Source of the DNA: CAZJFH01 sp964545205
GTDB taxonomy: Bacteria > Pseudomonadota > Alphaproteobacteria > Rhodospirillales > Magnetospirillaceae
Direction: 5' to 3'
DNA: 64,000 bases
NCBI GenBank assembly: GCA_964545205.1
Contig: CAZJFH010000007.1
Span: forward strand, 34,968 to 98,967
The position numbers and the translations under genes are program-made. Under the pieces are notes generated by a model, which was not told where the DNA came from, did no database searches, and saw only the letters and a program-made list of their open reading frames with translations. This document shows positions 26,207 to 34,728 of the stretch, one piece after another (positions within the stretch are counted from its first letter, which is position 1; each line of letters opens with the position of its first letter).

Positions 26207-27018
26207 GTCCGCTCCTGGTGTGGATTGGGCCGGAACGCCGTATCGAGCCCGGGCCAGCCGATGGTGATGCGCGCCCCGTCGCCGGCTTCGCCGCGCGCGG
26301 CCTGCTCGAGCAGGTTGATGGCGGCGCGATAGCCGTGCAGCGTGCCGACGTCGACATAGGCCTGGCCCGCCTTGACGCCGACCGCCTCGCCGCCCCGGGC
26401 CAGCCAGGCGTTGACCAGCGTGCCGACGTATTCGTCCTGGCACTTGCGCGCCAGCCACAACTCGCGCAGCTCGGCCAGCACGCGGCCGGGCATCTTGAAC
26501 GCCCCCCACACCCAATGCGTCGTCGCCGCCTTCGACTTGACCTGGATCTCGCGGACGCGGTCGTCGGCGTCGAGCACGACCGCGTCGAACAGCTCGGGCC
26601 GCTCGACCGGGAACAGCAGGAACGACAGCTTGTCGTCGGGAAGCTCCGCCAGCGCGTCCTCGGGGAACCAGATCGTGTCCGGCAGCCCGACGATCACCGG
26701 CTCGTCCTCGGGGATCAGCGGCAGGGCGCGGAAGATCGAATCGCACAGCCCGACCGGGCGCGGCTGCACGACGTAGGCGATCGCCGCCGGGCCGTAGGCG
26801 CCGCCGAAATACTCGACGATGTCCGACTTGCCGGGCGAGATCACGAAGCAGATCCGCTCGGCGCCGCCGCGGATCATCCGCTCGACCAGATACTCGCTGA
26901 CCGCGCAGGGCCGCTCGGTCGGGCCGTCGAGGCGGCTGCCGACCGGCAGCAGCTCCTTCGAAAACCCGAGCGGCTGGATTCTGCTGCCGCGCCCGGCGGC
27001 CGGTACGATTCCCCACAT
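26203..27018 (-). CDS. Sugar-phosphate nucleotidyltransferase
   Basis: This 271-aa protein begins MWGIVPAAGRGSRIQPLGFS, the G-x-G-x-R ... K signature of NDP-sugar pyrophosphorylases such as RmlA and GalU. The following KELLPVG, the GLPDTIWFPED metal site and the late VDVGTLHGYRAAINLL all fit that fold. It should make an NDP-hexose donor from a sugar-1-phosphate. The start lies two bases past the stop of the CgeB-like gene and its stop overlaps the methyltransferase start. Which sugar and which nucleotide are used cannot be read. Confidence 0.85.
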   Translation of the reverse strand: MWGIVPAAGRGSRIQPLGFSKELLPVGSRLDGPTERPCAVSEYLVERMIRGGAERICFVISPGKSDIVEYFGGAYGPAAIAYVVQPRPVGLCDSIFRALPLIPEDEPVIVGLPDTIWFPEDALAELPDDKLSFLLFPVERPELFDAVVLDADDRVREIQVKSKAATTHWVWGAFKMPGRVLAELRELWLARKCQDEYVGTLVNAWLARGGEAVGVKAGQAYVDVGTLHGYRAAINLLEQAARGEAGDGARITIGWPGLDTAFRPNPHQERT

Positions 27019-27020
27019 GC

Positions 27021-28103
27021 TCACGCCTCCGCGGTGCGATCCGACATCGCCGCCTCCATGGCGGCGACGAACTGACGGGCGCGGTGGGCCGAGGTGTGCT
27101 CGGCCAGCAGCCGCTCGCGGCCGGCGGCGGCGATGCGCGCCAGCTCGGCCGCGCCAAGATCGAGCGCCGCCAGCGCCTCGCCGGTGTCGCGCGCCACCAG
27201 GATTTCGCGCCCCGGCTCGAAGAACTCGTCCAGCCCCGGCCACCAGTCCGACAGCACGGCGGTGCCGCAGGACGCCGCCTCGAACAGCCGGCCCGACGGG
27301 CACCAGCCCATCGCCGCCATGTCGCGGCGGGTGACGTTCAGGGTCAGCCGCGACGACGAATAGAACTGCGGATGCTCGACCGGCGGCAGGTGGCGGACGA
27401 AGTAGATGTTCGACGACCACGGGAAGTCGGCCGGGTACTGGGCGCCGGCGATCACGAAGCGCTGCCCGGGGCGCAGCCGCGCCGGCTCGATCAGCAGCGA
27501 TTCCAGCCGCTGCTGGCGGTCGGCGGCGTAGGTGCCGATGTAGGACAGGTCGGCGCTGTAATGCGCGGCCGGAGCGACGCGGGCGTGGACGTGCGGGTCG
27601 GCATGGCCGTAGAGCGGCGCCACCCGCCGCGCGCCCAGGCGCTGCTTCAGCGCGTCCAGCGCGCCGGCGCCGGTGTAACTCAGCACGAGGCCGAAGCCGC
27701 CGAGCCCGCCCGTCGGGATGTAAGGCACGCTCTCGCCGGCGTCGAGCCGCGCCAGGGTGACCGGCGTGTCGAGGTCGTAGAACACCGGAAAGGCACGCGA
27801 CTCCTGGATCAGCGCCGTCGCCGCATCGGCGTCGGGACAGTAGGACGTCACGACCCCGGCATCGGCGTCGGCCAGCTCGGCGGCGGCGCGCCCGCGCGCC
27901 TCGTCCCATTCCCGGTACAGCACCAGTTCGGCGCCAGGGACCTGCCAGAGATCGCGGGCCTCGGCGTAATACGGCACGTCCTTCTCGAAGAACACGACGC
28001 GATGGCCCGCCGCGCCCAGCGCCCGGCACAGCCCGCGCCACAGCGTGGCGTGGCCGTTGCCCCAGGACGAGGAAACCGTCAGGCCGAAGATGACGATCTT
28101 CAT
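27021..28103 (-). CDS. Glycosyltransferase, CgeB-like
   Basis: This 360-aa GT-B protein starts MKIVIFGLTVSSSWGNGHAT. It carries FYDLDTPVTLARLDAGESVP and a C-terminal donor region with PSGRLFEAASCGTAVLSDWW and FEPGREILVA, the pattern of CgeB / Glycos_transf_1_2 proteins. The ATG overlaps the stop of the histidine phosphatase gene. It is the second glycosyltransferase of the operon, so the product probably bears at least two transferred sugars. Confidence 0.82.
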   Translation of the reverse strand: MKIVIFGLTVSSSWGNGHATLWRGLCRALGAAGHRVVFFEKDVPYYAEARDLWQVPGAELVLYREWDEARGRAAAELADADAGVVTSYCPDADAATALIQESRAFPVFYDLDTPVTLARLDAGESVPYIPTGGLGGFGLVLSYTGAGALDALKQRLGARRVAPLYGHADPHVHARVAPAAHYSADLSYIGTYAADRQQRLESLLIEPARLRPGQRFVIAGAQYPADFPWSSNIYFVRHLPPVEHPQFYSSSRLTLNVTRRDMAAMGWCPSGRLFEAASCGTAVLSDWWPGLDEFFEPGREILVARDTGEALAALDLGAAELARIAAAGRERLLAEHTSAHRARQFVAAMEAAMSDRTAEA

Positions 28104-28687
28104 GCGGCGATCCGTTCGTTCAGGCCGACGACCTTGCCGCCCCAGTCGCCGACGACGATCGTCGAGATGCTTGCCGGCGCGACCTCGAAGCGCAGGATGA
28201 AGTCCAGCGAGCAGCCGAGCAGGTAGGCGACGGCGGCCTTGATGACGTCGCCGTGGCTGACCAGGGCGATGCGCCCGTCGGGGCGTTCGGCGGCGAGGCG
28301 CTCGAGATGCCCGACCACGCGGGCCTGGACCTCGCGCATGCTCTCGCCGCCGGGAGCGCGTGCGCTGGCGCGGGCGGCGTTCCACAGCCGCCACTGCGGA
28401 TCGTCCGCCAGCGCCGCGAAGGTCCTGCCGGTCCAGACGCCGAAATCGATCTCGTCGAGCGCCGCCGCCGTCTCGACCGGCCGACCCAAGGCCGCCGCGG
28501 TCTGCTGGGCGCGCTCCAGCGGACCCGCCTGCACGAGGTCGAGCCCGGCCAGCCCCGGGTGCGTCGCCAGCGCCACCGCCTGGGCGCGGCCGGCCGGAGC
28601 CAGGCCGATACCGGGCGTGCGTCCGACGAGCGCCCTGCCCTGCAGCGCGTGCTCGGCGTGCCGCACCAGCATGACCGTCGTCGCCAT
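28100..28687 (-). CDS. Histidine phosphatase family protein
   Basis: This 195-aa protein has the N-terminal catalytic motif VRHAE (RHA instead of RHG), the acid EIDFGVWTGR and the second histidine in LVSHGDVIK. These fit the phosphoglycerate mutase-like phosphatase branch. It starts three bases after the inositol-phosphate synthase stop. It is a candidate to dephosphorylate inositol-1-phosphate or a glycosyl-inositol phosphate, the step called MshA2 in mycothiol synthesis (inference). Confidence 0.82.
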   Translation of the reverse strand: MATTVMLVRHAEHALQGRALVGRTPGIGLAPAGRAQAVALATHPGLAGLDLVQAGPLERAQQTAAALGRPVETAAALDEIDFGVWTGRTFAALADDPQWRLWNAARASARAPGGESMREVQARVVGHLERLAAERPDGRIALVSHGDVIKAAVAYLLGCSLDFILRFEVAPASISTIVVGDWGGKVVGLNERIAA

Positions 28688-28690
28688 CGG

Positions 28691-29785
28691 CTATTCGCCG
28701 CCGATGAATTGGTCGATGCGGGCGCAGGCCTCGTCGTCGGAGAACTGCTCGGGCGGCGACTTCATCAGGTAGCTCGACGGCCCGATCAGGGCGCCGCCGA
28801 TCTTGCGGTCGAGCGCCAGCTTGGCGCAGCGGATGGCATCGACGACGACGCCGGCGGAATTGGGCGAGTCCCAGACCTCGAGCTTGAGCTCGATGTTCAG
28901 CGGCAGGCCGCCGAAGCCGGTGCCCTCCATGCGGATATGCGCCCATTTGCGGTCGGTCAGCCAGGGGACGTGGTCGCTGGGGCCGATATGGATGTTGCCG
29001 GCCTCCATCGGCACCGCGAGTTGGCTGGTCACCGCGCGGGTCTTCGAGATCTTCTTCGACTGCAGCCGGTCGCGCTCCAGCATGTTCTGGAAATCGGTGT
29101 TGCCGCCGAAATTGAGCTGGTAGGTGCGGTCGAGCCGCACCCCGCGTTCCTTGAACAGGTGGGTCAGCACGCGGTGGACGATGGTGGCGCCGACCTGGCT
29201 CTTGACGTCGTCGCCGACCAGCGGCAGGCCGCGCACCTCGAAGCGGCGGCGCCATTCGGGATCGGAGGCGATGAACACCGGGATGCAGTTGACGAAGGCG
29301 CAGCCGGCCTCCAGCGCCCGTTCGGCATAGAACTCGGTGGCCTTCTGCGAGCCGACCGGCAGGTACGAGACCAGCACTTCGGTCTTGGTGCGTTCCAGTT
29401 CGGCGGTGACGTCGTCCTCGGGCGCGTCGGACTCGGCGATCTCGTCGCGCAGGTAGCGGCCGAGCCCGTCGAGGGTCGGGCCGCGGCGGACGACGACTCC
29501 GGTCTTCGCCACCTCGGCGAAGCAATAGGTGTTGTTGGGTTCGGCCAGGATGGCCTCGGCGACGTCGCGGCCGACCTTGGCGGCGCTGACGTCGAAGGCC
29601 GAGGCGACGCGGATGTCGGCCATGCGGTAGCCGCCGATCTCGGGCCGGATCAGCCCCGGCACCGGCTCGTTGTCCAGCGCGTCGCGATAAAAGGAAAGTC
29701 CCTGAACCAGCGAAGAGGCACAGTTTCCGACGCCGACGATCCCCACCCGGATGTCGGTGGATCGCCCCATGCCCGTGTCCAACAT
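28691..29785 (-). CDS. ino1: Inositol-3-phosphate synthase, actinobacterial type
   Basis: This 364-aa enzyme converts glucose-6-phosphate to myo-inositol phosphate with NAD. The N-terminal fold has RVGIVGVGNCASSLVQGLSF, and the core motifs SYLPVGSQKATEFYAERAL, GDDVKSQVGATIVHRVL, LNFGGNTDFQNMLERDRL and LEVWDSPNSAGVVVDAIRCA are recognisable. From memory these are close to mycobacterial Ino1 and differ from the longer eukaryotic type. The ATG at 29785 was taken; one five codons later is possible. It heads the eleven-gene operon, so myo-inositol is very likely the scaffold of the product. Confidence 0.9.
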   Translation of the reverse strand: MLDTGMGRSTDIRVGIVGVGNCASSLVQGLSFYRDALDNEPVPGLIRPEIGGYRMADIRVASAFDVSAAKVGRDVAEAILAEPNNTYCFAEVAKTGVVVRRGPTLDGLGRYLRDEIAESDAPEDDVTAELERTKTEVLVSYLPVGSQKATEFYAERALEAGCAFVNCIPVFIASDPEWRRRFEVRGLPLVGDDVKSQVGATIVHRVLTHLFKERGVRLDRTYQLNFGGNTDFQNMLERDRLQSKKISKTRAVTSQLAVPMEAGNIHIGPSDHVPWLTDRKWAHIRMEGTGFGGLPLNIELKLEVWDSPNSAGVVVDAIRCAKLALDRKIGGALIGPSSYLMKSPPEQFSDDEACARIDQFIGGE

Positions 29786-29954
29786 GTCCTCGCGTCCTCC
29801 GCTTCGAACTCGTGGGGCGCCGGCCCGCAACTTTCGGTCCGGCCCCAATCACTTGGTGGCCGCGAGCCCACCGGCCAGTGCGGACGCCCAAGCGAAGGCA
29901 GAGAACCCGCCGGAATTTCCCACCCCCCTCTTTCGGCTGCTTCATATGGCGAGG

Positions 29955-30749
29955 CTATGACCTAAGGCGAGAGGAGGCGCTTCGGACATGGTCGAGGTCG
30001 AGGCCGAAGCGCGCCGCGAGGCGCTGCGACAGCGGCGCGCCATGGGCGTTCACCCCGGCGTTGAGGGCCCGGCGCCACGCGGCGAAGGGGCCGGCGGTCT
30101 CGGAATGGTTTTCGGCGGTGTTGACGAGATAGGCGCCGGCGACCGGCAGTTCGGCGACGGGCAGGCCGTGGCGGCGGGCCATCTCGGGAAAGCGGTAATG
30201 CTCGTGCAGGACGGCGAACGGATTGCGCCGCAGCGGATCGGGCGCGGCGGGCGACAGGCGCGCCAGCGTGCTGGAGCCGCACAGGGCATGGAACCCGCGG
30301 TCGAAGATCGCCGGATGCGGCAGCGGCGCCACCCGCAGGCTGCGGATGTCGACGGCGACGCCGCCGCCGACCACCGCCCCGCAGCGGCCGTCGGCCAGGG
30401 CGGCGCGGGCGGCGGCGACCAGGCCGGTGTCGACCCAGTCGTCGGCGTCGACGAACATCAGCAGCCCGCCGCCGCGCGCCATCACCGCCTCTTCGATCGC
30501 CTTCTTCTTGCGGCCGGCGTCGTTGTTGGCGGCGTCGGGCGCGTCGGCCGGCCAGTCGGCCTTGATGAACTGGACCCGGCCGCGGGCGGGCTCGGGCAGG
30601 TCGTGTCCGGCCAGCAGCACGCTGAATCCGCCGGCGCTCTGGGCCTCCAGCGAGCCGAGCGTCAGATCGAGCAGCGTCCCGATGCGGTCCCAGTCACGGG
30701 CCGCCCGCCGAGCGATCAGCGGTATTCCGAAGAAGAACGGCTCGTGCAT
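29955..30749 (-). CDS. GT-A-type glycosyltransferase
   Basis: This 264-aa protein has a GT2-like fold with the metal-binding FVDADDW motif at about residues 98-104 and KADWPADAPDAANNDAGRKK before it. It lacks membrane segments. It is separated from the inositol-phosphate synthase gene by 170 bp on the same strand, so it may belong to a separate transcript that shares the same surface-glycan theme. It is divergent from the methyltransferase gene at 30869. Confidence 0.75.
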   Translation of the reverse strand: MHEPFFFGIPLIARRAARDWDRIGTLLDLTLGSLEAQSAGGFSVLLAGHDLPEPARGRVQFIKADWPADAPDAANNDAGRKKKAIEEAVMARGGGLLMFVDADDWVDTGLVAAARAALADGRCGAVVGGGVAVDIRSLRVAPLPHPAIFDRGFHALCGSSTLARLSPAAPDPLRRNPFAVLHEHYRFPEMARRHGLPVAELPVAGAYLVNTAENHSETAGPFAAWRRALNAGVNAHGAPLSQRLAARFGLDLDHVRSASSRLRS

Positions 30750-30868
30750 GCGTGCCCCCGTCGCCTCGACAAGCCGTGCAACAGTGGCGGCACGGCCAGG
30801 TTCCCGGGCGCGCCGCTATTACCAACCGCCAGTTGCCGCGAAATCGGGCTCTCTGTAGCCTTCCACGA

Positions 30869-31672
30869 ATGTTCCTGAGGACGATCGAAGCGGCAAAGAC
30901 TCTACTGGGCGCCGAGCGCGTCAACAGGCACTATTACGAACTCGTCTACGGATCGGGCTGCTGGGACGAGGTTTCGACGTTCAACTACGGCTTCTCGCCG
31001 GTCTCGCCTGAGGTCGCGGCGGCGCCGCGCGCCGCCGGCCAGGCGTTCCAGATCCAGCTCTACGACGAGGTGGCCAAGGCGGCCGGCGACCCGGCGCAGT
31101 GGCTGACCGGCAAGCGCCTGCTCGAAATCTCGTGCGGACGCGGCGGCGGCCTGGCCTTCCTGTCCGACCGCCATGCGCCGGCAGTGGCCATCGGGCTCGA
31201 CCGCTCGTTCAACGCCGCGCGGTTCGCCACCCGGCGAAGCGGGGTCGCGGCGGTCAATGCCGTGGTCCAGGCGGCGCCGTTCGCCGACGCTTCGTTCGAC
31301 GCCGTGATCAGCGTCGAGGCGCTGCACCATTACCACAACGGCTGCATCCGCGAGCTGCGGCGCCTGCTGCGGCCTTCGGGCCTGTGCATCGTCGCCGACT
31401 CCCGGCCCGGCGACGTGGCCGATGTCAGGGCGCTGATGGAGGGCTGGTGGGCCAGGCTGGGCATGGTGCCGCTGAGCTTCCGCGACATCACGGCCAACGT
31501 CGCCGAGAGTTGCAGGCTCGACGCCCAACGCCGCGAGCGCCTGATCCGCCGGGCGCCGCTCGCGGTCCGGCCCGTGGTTCGTCAGCTCGTCGGCATCGGC
31601 GGCGGCGACCGTCACCGCGACTTCGTCACCGGCCAGCGCTGCTATTTCATCACCGTGGCCCGCAAGCCTTAG
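30869..31672 (+). CDS. SAM-dependent methyltransferase
   Basis: This 267-aa protein has motif I LLEISCGRGGGLAFL, then VAIGLDRSF and the post-motif FDAVISVEALHHYHNG. The N-terminal YYELVYGSGCWDEVSTFNYG resembles methyltransferases acting on lipid or polyketide-like substrates in actinobacteria (weak recollection). The start at 30869 is chosen because the sequence before it is basic and low in coding character. The 3' end overlaps the convergent channel gene by 23 bases. Confidence 0.78.
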   Translation: MFLRTIEAAKTLLGAERVNRHYYELVYGSGCWDEVSTFNYGFSPVSPEVAAAPRAAGQAFQIQLYDEVAKAAGDPAQWLTGKRLLEISCGRGGGLAFLSDRHAPAVAIGLDRSFNAARFATRRSGVAAVNAVVQAAPFADASFDAVISVEALHHYHNGCIRELRRLLRPSGLCIVADSRPGDVADVRALMEGWWARLGMVPLSFRDITANVAESCRLDAQRRERLIRRAPLAVRPVVRQLVGIGGGDRHRDFVTGQRCYFITVARKP

Positions 31673-32504
31673 GCCGGCGATAGGCGAACCAGTAGGCGCC
31701 GCCGACCAGCACGGCGCCCCCGATCCAGTTGCCGAGGCTGACGGCGGCGAGGTTCAGCGCGAAACCGCCGGCCGAGACGGCGGGACCGGCGACCGCGGGC
31801 GCCCACCAGTCGATGAACAGCCCGACCGGGACGAAGTACATGTTGGCGACGCTGTGCTCGAAGCCGGCGGCGACGAAGGCGGTGACCGGCAGCGACAGGC
31901 CGAGGATCTTGTCGGTGACGCTGCGTCCGGCCAGAGCCAGCCACACCGCCATGCAGACCAGCACGTTGCACAGGACGCCGAGGACGAAGGCCTGGCCGAC
32001 CGGCAGCGCGCTCTTGGCGGCGGCGATCTTGACGGCGGCTTCGCCGATGGCGCCGTCGCCGAAGCCGTGCTGGCCGGAGGCGAACACCAGGGCGGCCGTC
32101 GCCACCGCGCCGACCAGATTGCCGAGCCAGACCACCGTCCACACCCGCATCATCTGGCGCTTGCGGATGCGACCGCTGGCCCAGGCCATCACCATCAACG
32201 CGTCGCCGGTGAACAGCTGGCCGCCGCCGACCATCACCAGCACCAAGCCGAGCGAGAACACCGCCCCGCCCAGCAGCTTGGCGACGCCGTAGGGCAGCTC
32301 GCCCGCCCCGGCCGTCACCGTGGTCGCGAACATCGCCCCCAGGCCGATGAAGGCGCCGGCCAGCACGGCGAGGACGAACAGGGTCGCGGTGTCGCAGCCG
32401 GCCTTGCGCACGCCCAAGGCCTCGGCAGCCTCGGCGATGGCGTCGGGGCTGCGGGCCTCGCCGGGCGCGGTGGCCGACAGTCCGGCCTGCGGTTCGATCA
32501 GCAT
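31650..32504 (-). CDS. Formate/nitrite transporter family (FocA/NirC-type) channel
   Basis: This 284-aa membrane protein has about six segments. The FNT signatures GGGQLFTGDALMVMAWASG and GVLCNVLVCMAVWLALAGR are present, as is FEHSVANMYFVPVG. FNT pentamers conduct formate, nitrite or hydrosulfide. AGGAGG precedes the ATG at 32504. No formate or nitrite enzyme is adjacent, so the ion is undetermined. Confidence 0.88.
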   Translation of the reverse strand: MLIEPQAGLSATAPGEARSPDAIAEAAEALGVRKAGCDTATLFVLAVLAGAFIGLGAMFATTVTAGAGELPYGVAKLLGGAVFSLGLVLVMVGGGQLFTGDALMVMAWASGRIRKRQMMRVWTVVWLGNLVGAVATAALVFASGQHGFGDGAIGEAAVKIAAAKSALPVGQAFVLGVLCNVLVCMAVWLALAGRSVTDKILGLSLPVTAFVAAGFEHSVANMYFVPVGLFIDWWAPAVAGPAVSAGGFALNLAAVSLGNWIGGAVLVGGAYWFAYRRPKACGPR

Positions 32505-32654
32505 GACGGCGGCCTCCTGCCGCGTGGCGGGACCGCGATCATCGTCGACGCGGGTTGGGATTTGGTTAGCGGCCCGCCCGCGAGACCGGGCTAGGCGCCG
32601 CCGCGTGCGAATAGGCCCGGTTCCAATCCGTCGACCGCGAACCAGATCGCGGAG

Positions 32655-33425
32655 ATGGCACCCAAGATCGACGACCATGGCGACAACGAGGTCCTGGAGA
32701 CCGGCAACATCTACTTCCTCTACCGGCCGCGGGTCGAGGAGGAGGCCCCCGAGGGCTTGGACGACGTCGAGCGCTTCTACGTGGTGCTCAAGCCGGACCG
32801 CGCGCGGAGCTTCCGCCTGCTGGTGCTGGGCCGCAAGCGCCTGCCCGACGTCGAGGCGCACGAGCGCGTCTGGGGCTTCGTCGACGCCATCACCGGATCG
32901 ACCGACACGCTCGAGAAGGAACTCGGGCCGCAGGAGTACGACACCAAGACCCGCGGCCGGCGCCATCGCCCGGCGGCGCGCCCCGCCGGCGAAGGCGTCT
33001 ACGCGATGGTCCAGAAGGGCCGCAACATGCACCTGGCCTATGCCCTGGAGCTGCCGAAACGGCCGCGCGAGGTTCAGGACGCGCTGAATATCGAGGACGA
33101 AGGCAGCATCGTGCTGTCGGTCAAGAACCCGAAGAAGGGCAGCCCGCGCAACGCCGGCCTGTCCGATGAACGCAAGGCCGAGTACCCGAAATCGCTGCAG
33201 CAGGAGTTCGCCGGCCGCCGCTTCGCGCCCAGCGACCCGCGGCTGCTCGACTACGAGGGCGCCGAGTTCATCATGATCGGCGCGCGCGAGGACGTCTCGG
33301 AAGACCTCGACGTCAGCCTCAGGCCGCAGGACGAATCCGAGAGCAGCGCCGACCTGTTCCGGGAACTGCGCCTGAAGAAGGAGCGCCATCCCGTCGAGCC
33401 GCTGCTCGGCGGGCATTGGGACTGA
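32655..33425 (+). CDS. Conserved hypothetical protein
   Basis: This 256-aa soluble, highly charged protein starts MAPKIDDHGDNEVLETGNIY. It is rich in Arg/Lys/Glu and contains RFYVVLKPDRARSFRLLVLG and a late YEGAEFIMIGARED. No catalytic motif or membrane segment is seen, and the family is not recognised. The site before the ATG (CGGAG) is too close to be ideal. It is followed 20 bp later by the HhH gene, with which it may be co-transcribed. Confidence 0.65.
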   Translation: MAPKIDDHGDNEVLETGNIYFLYRPRVEEEAPEGLDDVERFYVVLKPDRARSFRLLVLGRKRLPDVEAHERVWGFVDAITGSTDTLEKELGPQEYDTKTRGRRHRPAARPAGEGVYAMVQKGRNMHLAYALELPKRPREVQDALNIEDEGSIVLSVKNPKKGSPRNAGLSDERKAEYPKSLQQEFAGRRFAPSDPRLLDYEGAEFIMIGAREDVSEDLDVSLRPQDESESSADLFRELRLKKERHPVEPLLGGHWD

Positions 33426-33445
33426 CCAAAGCCAAGGAGGACGAA

Positions 33446-33688
33446 ATGGCGAACCAACCGCCGAAAGGCGCGCGCGAAGGCCGCCGGATGATGGACGCGC
33501 CGGTCGACCTCAACCACGCCGACCGCGAGCAACTGTCGGCGGTCGAGGGCATCGGCAACGCCCGTGCCGACCGCATCATCGAATGGCGCGAGCGCAACGG
33601 CAGCTTCGCCGCCGTCGAGGATCTGCAGCGGGTGCCCGAATTCACCCCCGAGGTGATCGCCGATATCCGCGACCAGGTCCGCGTCTGA
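33446..33688 (+). CDS. ComEA-like helix-hairpin-helix protein
   Basis: This 80-aa protein has a double helix-hairpin-helix: VDLNHADREQLSAVEGIGNA then RADRIIEWRERNGSFAAVED, ending in a second partial hairpin. The fold binds DNA non-specifically, as in ComEA and UvrC. It lacks a signal peptide or membrane anchor, unlike ComEA, so a cytoplasmic role is likely. AGGAGG lies six bases before the ATG. Confidence 0.8.
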   Translation: MANQPPKGAREGRRMMDAPVDLNHADREQLSAVEGIGNARADRIIEWRERNGSFAAVEDLQRVPEFTPEVIADIRDQVRV

Positions 33689-33706
33689 CCGCGAAGAGGA
33701 GGCTCC

Positions 33707-34174
33707 ATGAACTTCCTGCTCAGCAGTCCGGCGTTCCGGGACGGATCGCCGATCCCCGAGAAGTACGCGCGCGACGGCGACAACGTCGCGCCGCCGCTCG
33801 AATGGAGCAACGCGCCCGCAGGCACGCGCAGCTACGTGCTGGTGGTCGAGGACCCCGACGCGCCGCAGGGCACCTTCCGGCACTGGGGCGTCTACAACAT
33901 TGCCGGCGGCCGCGACCGCCTGCCCGAGGCGGCGGATGCCGGCGCCAAGACCGAGAGCCTGGGCCTGGCGGTCAACGATTTCGGCGACCGCCACTACGAC
34001 GGCCCCGAGCCGCCGCGCGGCCATGGCCGCCACCACTACCACTTCCGCCTGGCGGCCCTCGACGTCGAGGAACTGCGTCTGGCCCAGGACGCCAGGGTCG
34101 AGGACGTGTGGAAGGCGGCCGAGCCCCACATGCTCGGCCAGGCCGAGCTGGTCGGCACCTACGAGCGGCACTGA
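33707..34174 (+). CDS. YbhB/YbcL family Raf-kinase-inhibitor-like (PEBP) protein
   Basis: This 155-aa protein fits the bacterial PEBP family. It has the ligand-site motifs VVEDPDAPQGTFRHWGVYNI and PPRGHGRHHYHFRLAALD. No signal peptide is present. Its ligand in bacteria is not established. The ATG at 33707 has GAGGAGG upstream and lies 18 bp after the HhH gene. Confidence 0.87.
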   Translation: MNFLLSSPAFRDGSPIPEKYARDGDNVAPPLEWSNAPAGTRSYVLVVEDPDAPQGTFRHWGVYNIAGGRDRLPEAADAGAKTESLGLAVNDFGDRHYDGPEPPRGHGRHHYHFRLAALDVEELRLAQDARVEDVWKAAEPHMLGQAELVGTYERH

Positions 34175-34316
34175 ACGGGCCGTCGTCCGCCTCCTCCCCC
34201 GCCGGGAGGGCAACGCGCCTCGTCGGAGTGGACCTCGCGAGCAAACGGGCCCGGCGCGAACCGACCGCGCCGTCGACCGTTCTCTCTGATGAACCAACGA
34301 GAGAAAGGAGGCAGAC

Positions 34317-34652
34317 ATGAAGCGTCTCGCCATCATCACCGCATCCGCGCTCATGGCCGTCGCGCCGCAGGCGCTGGCGCAGGACCGTCCGGCCGACGAG
34401 GCCCGGATGCAGGACGCCGGCAAGGCTGCGGAGACGATGATCATGCGCACCTACGTCCATCCGGCCACGCCGATCCCGCCGGCGCAGGTGATCGAGCGGC
34501 TTCAGGAGATGGGCTACACCGACATCCACGACTTCGACGTCGAACCTGGCGAATACGAACTCGAGGCCAAGGCGCCGAACGGCGAGGACGTCGAGATCGA
34601 GATCGACCCGATCACCGGCGCCATCCTGGAGATCGAGGAAGACTTCTTCTGA
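34317..34652 (+). CDS. Exported PepSY-like protein
   Basis: This 111-aa protein has a signal peptide (MKRLAIITASALMAVAPQAL-AQ). The mature domain has VIERLQEMGYTDIHDFDVEP and EIEIDPITGAILEIEEDFF, the PepSY pattern of DxxTGxI. PepSY domains often inhibit or accompany extracellular peptidases or act in cation sensing. A consensus AGGAGG stands six bases before the ATG. Confidence 0.8.
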   Translation: MKRLAIITASALMAVAPQALAQDRPADEARMQDAGKAAETMIMRTYVHPATPIPPAQVIERLQEMGYTDIHDFDVEPGEYELEAKAPNGEDVEIEIDPITGAILEIEEDFF

Positions 34653-34728
34653 CCCGACCGGCGGCCACCGCGCCACGCGTGCGGCGGCCGCGACGTCTCG
34701 ACCGTTTCCATCGCCGATCGGAGATTCG

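Noticed and set aside
19655..29785. Plain O-antigen or capsule gene cluster
   Set aside because: There is no flippase, polymerase or export gene. The inositol-phosphate synthase and PIG-L enzyme point to a small glycoconjugate.
34175..34316. Terminator after the PEBP gene (CCTCCC/GGGAGG)
   Set aside because: The stem is only six base pairs and no T-run follows.
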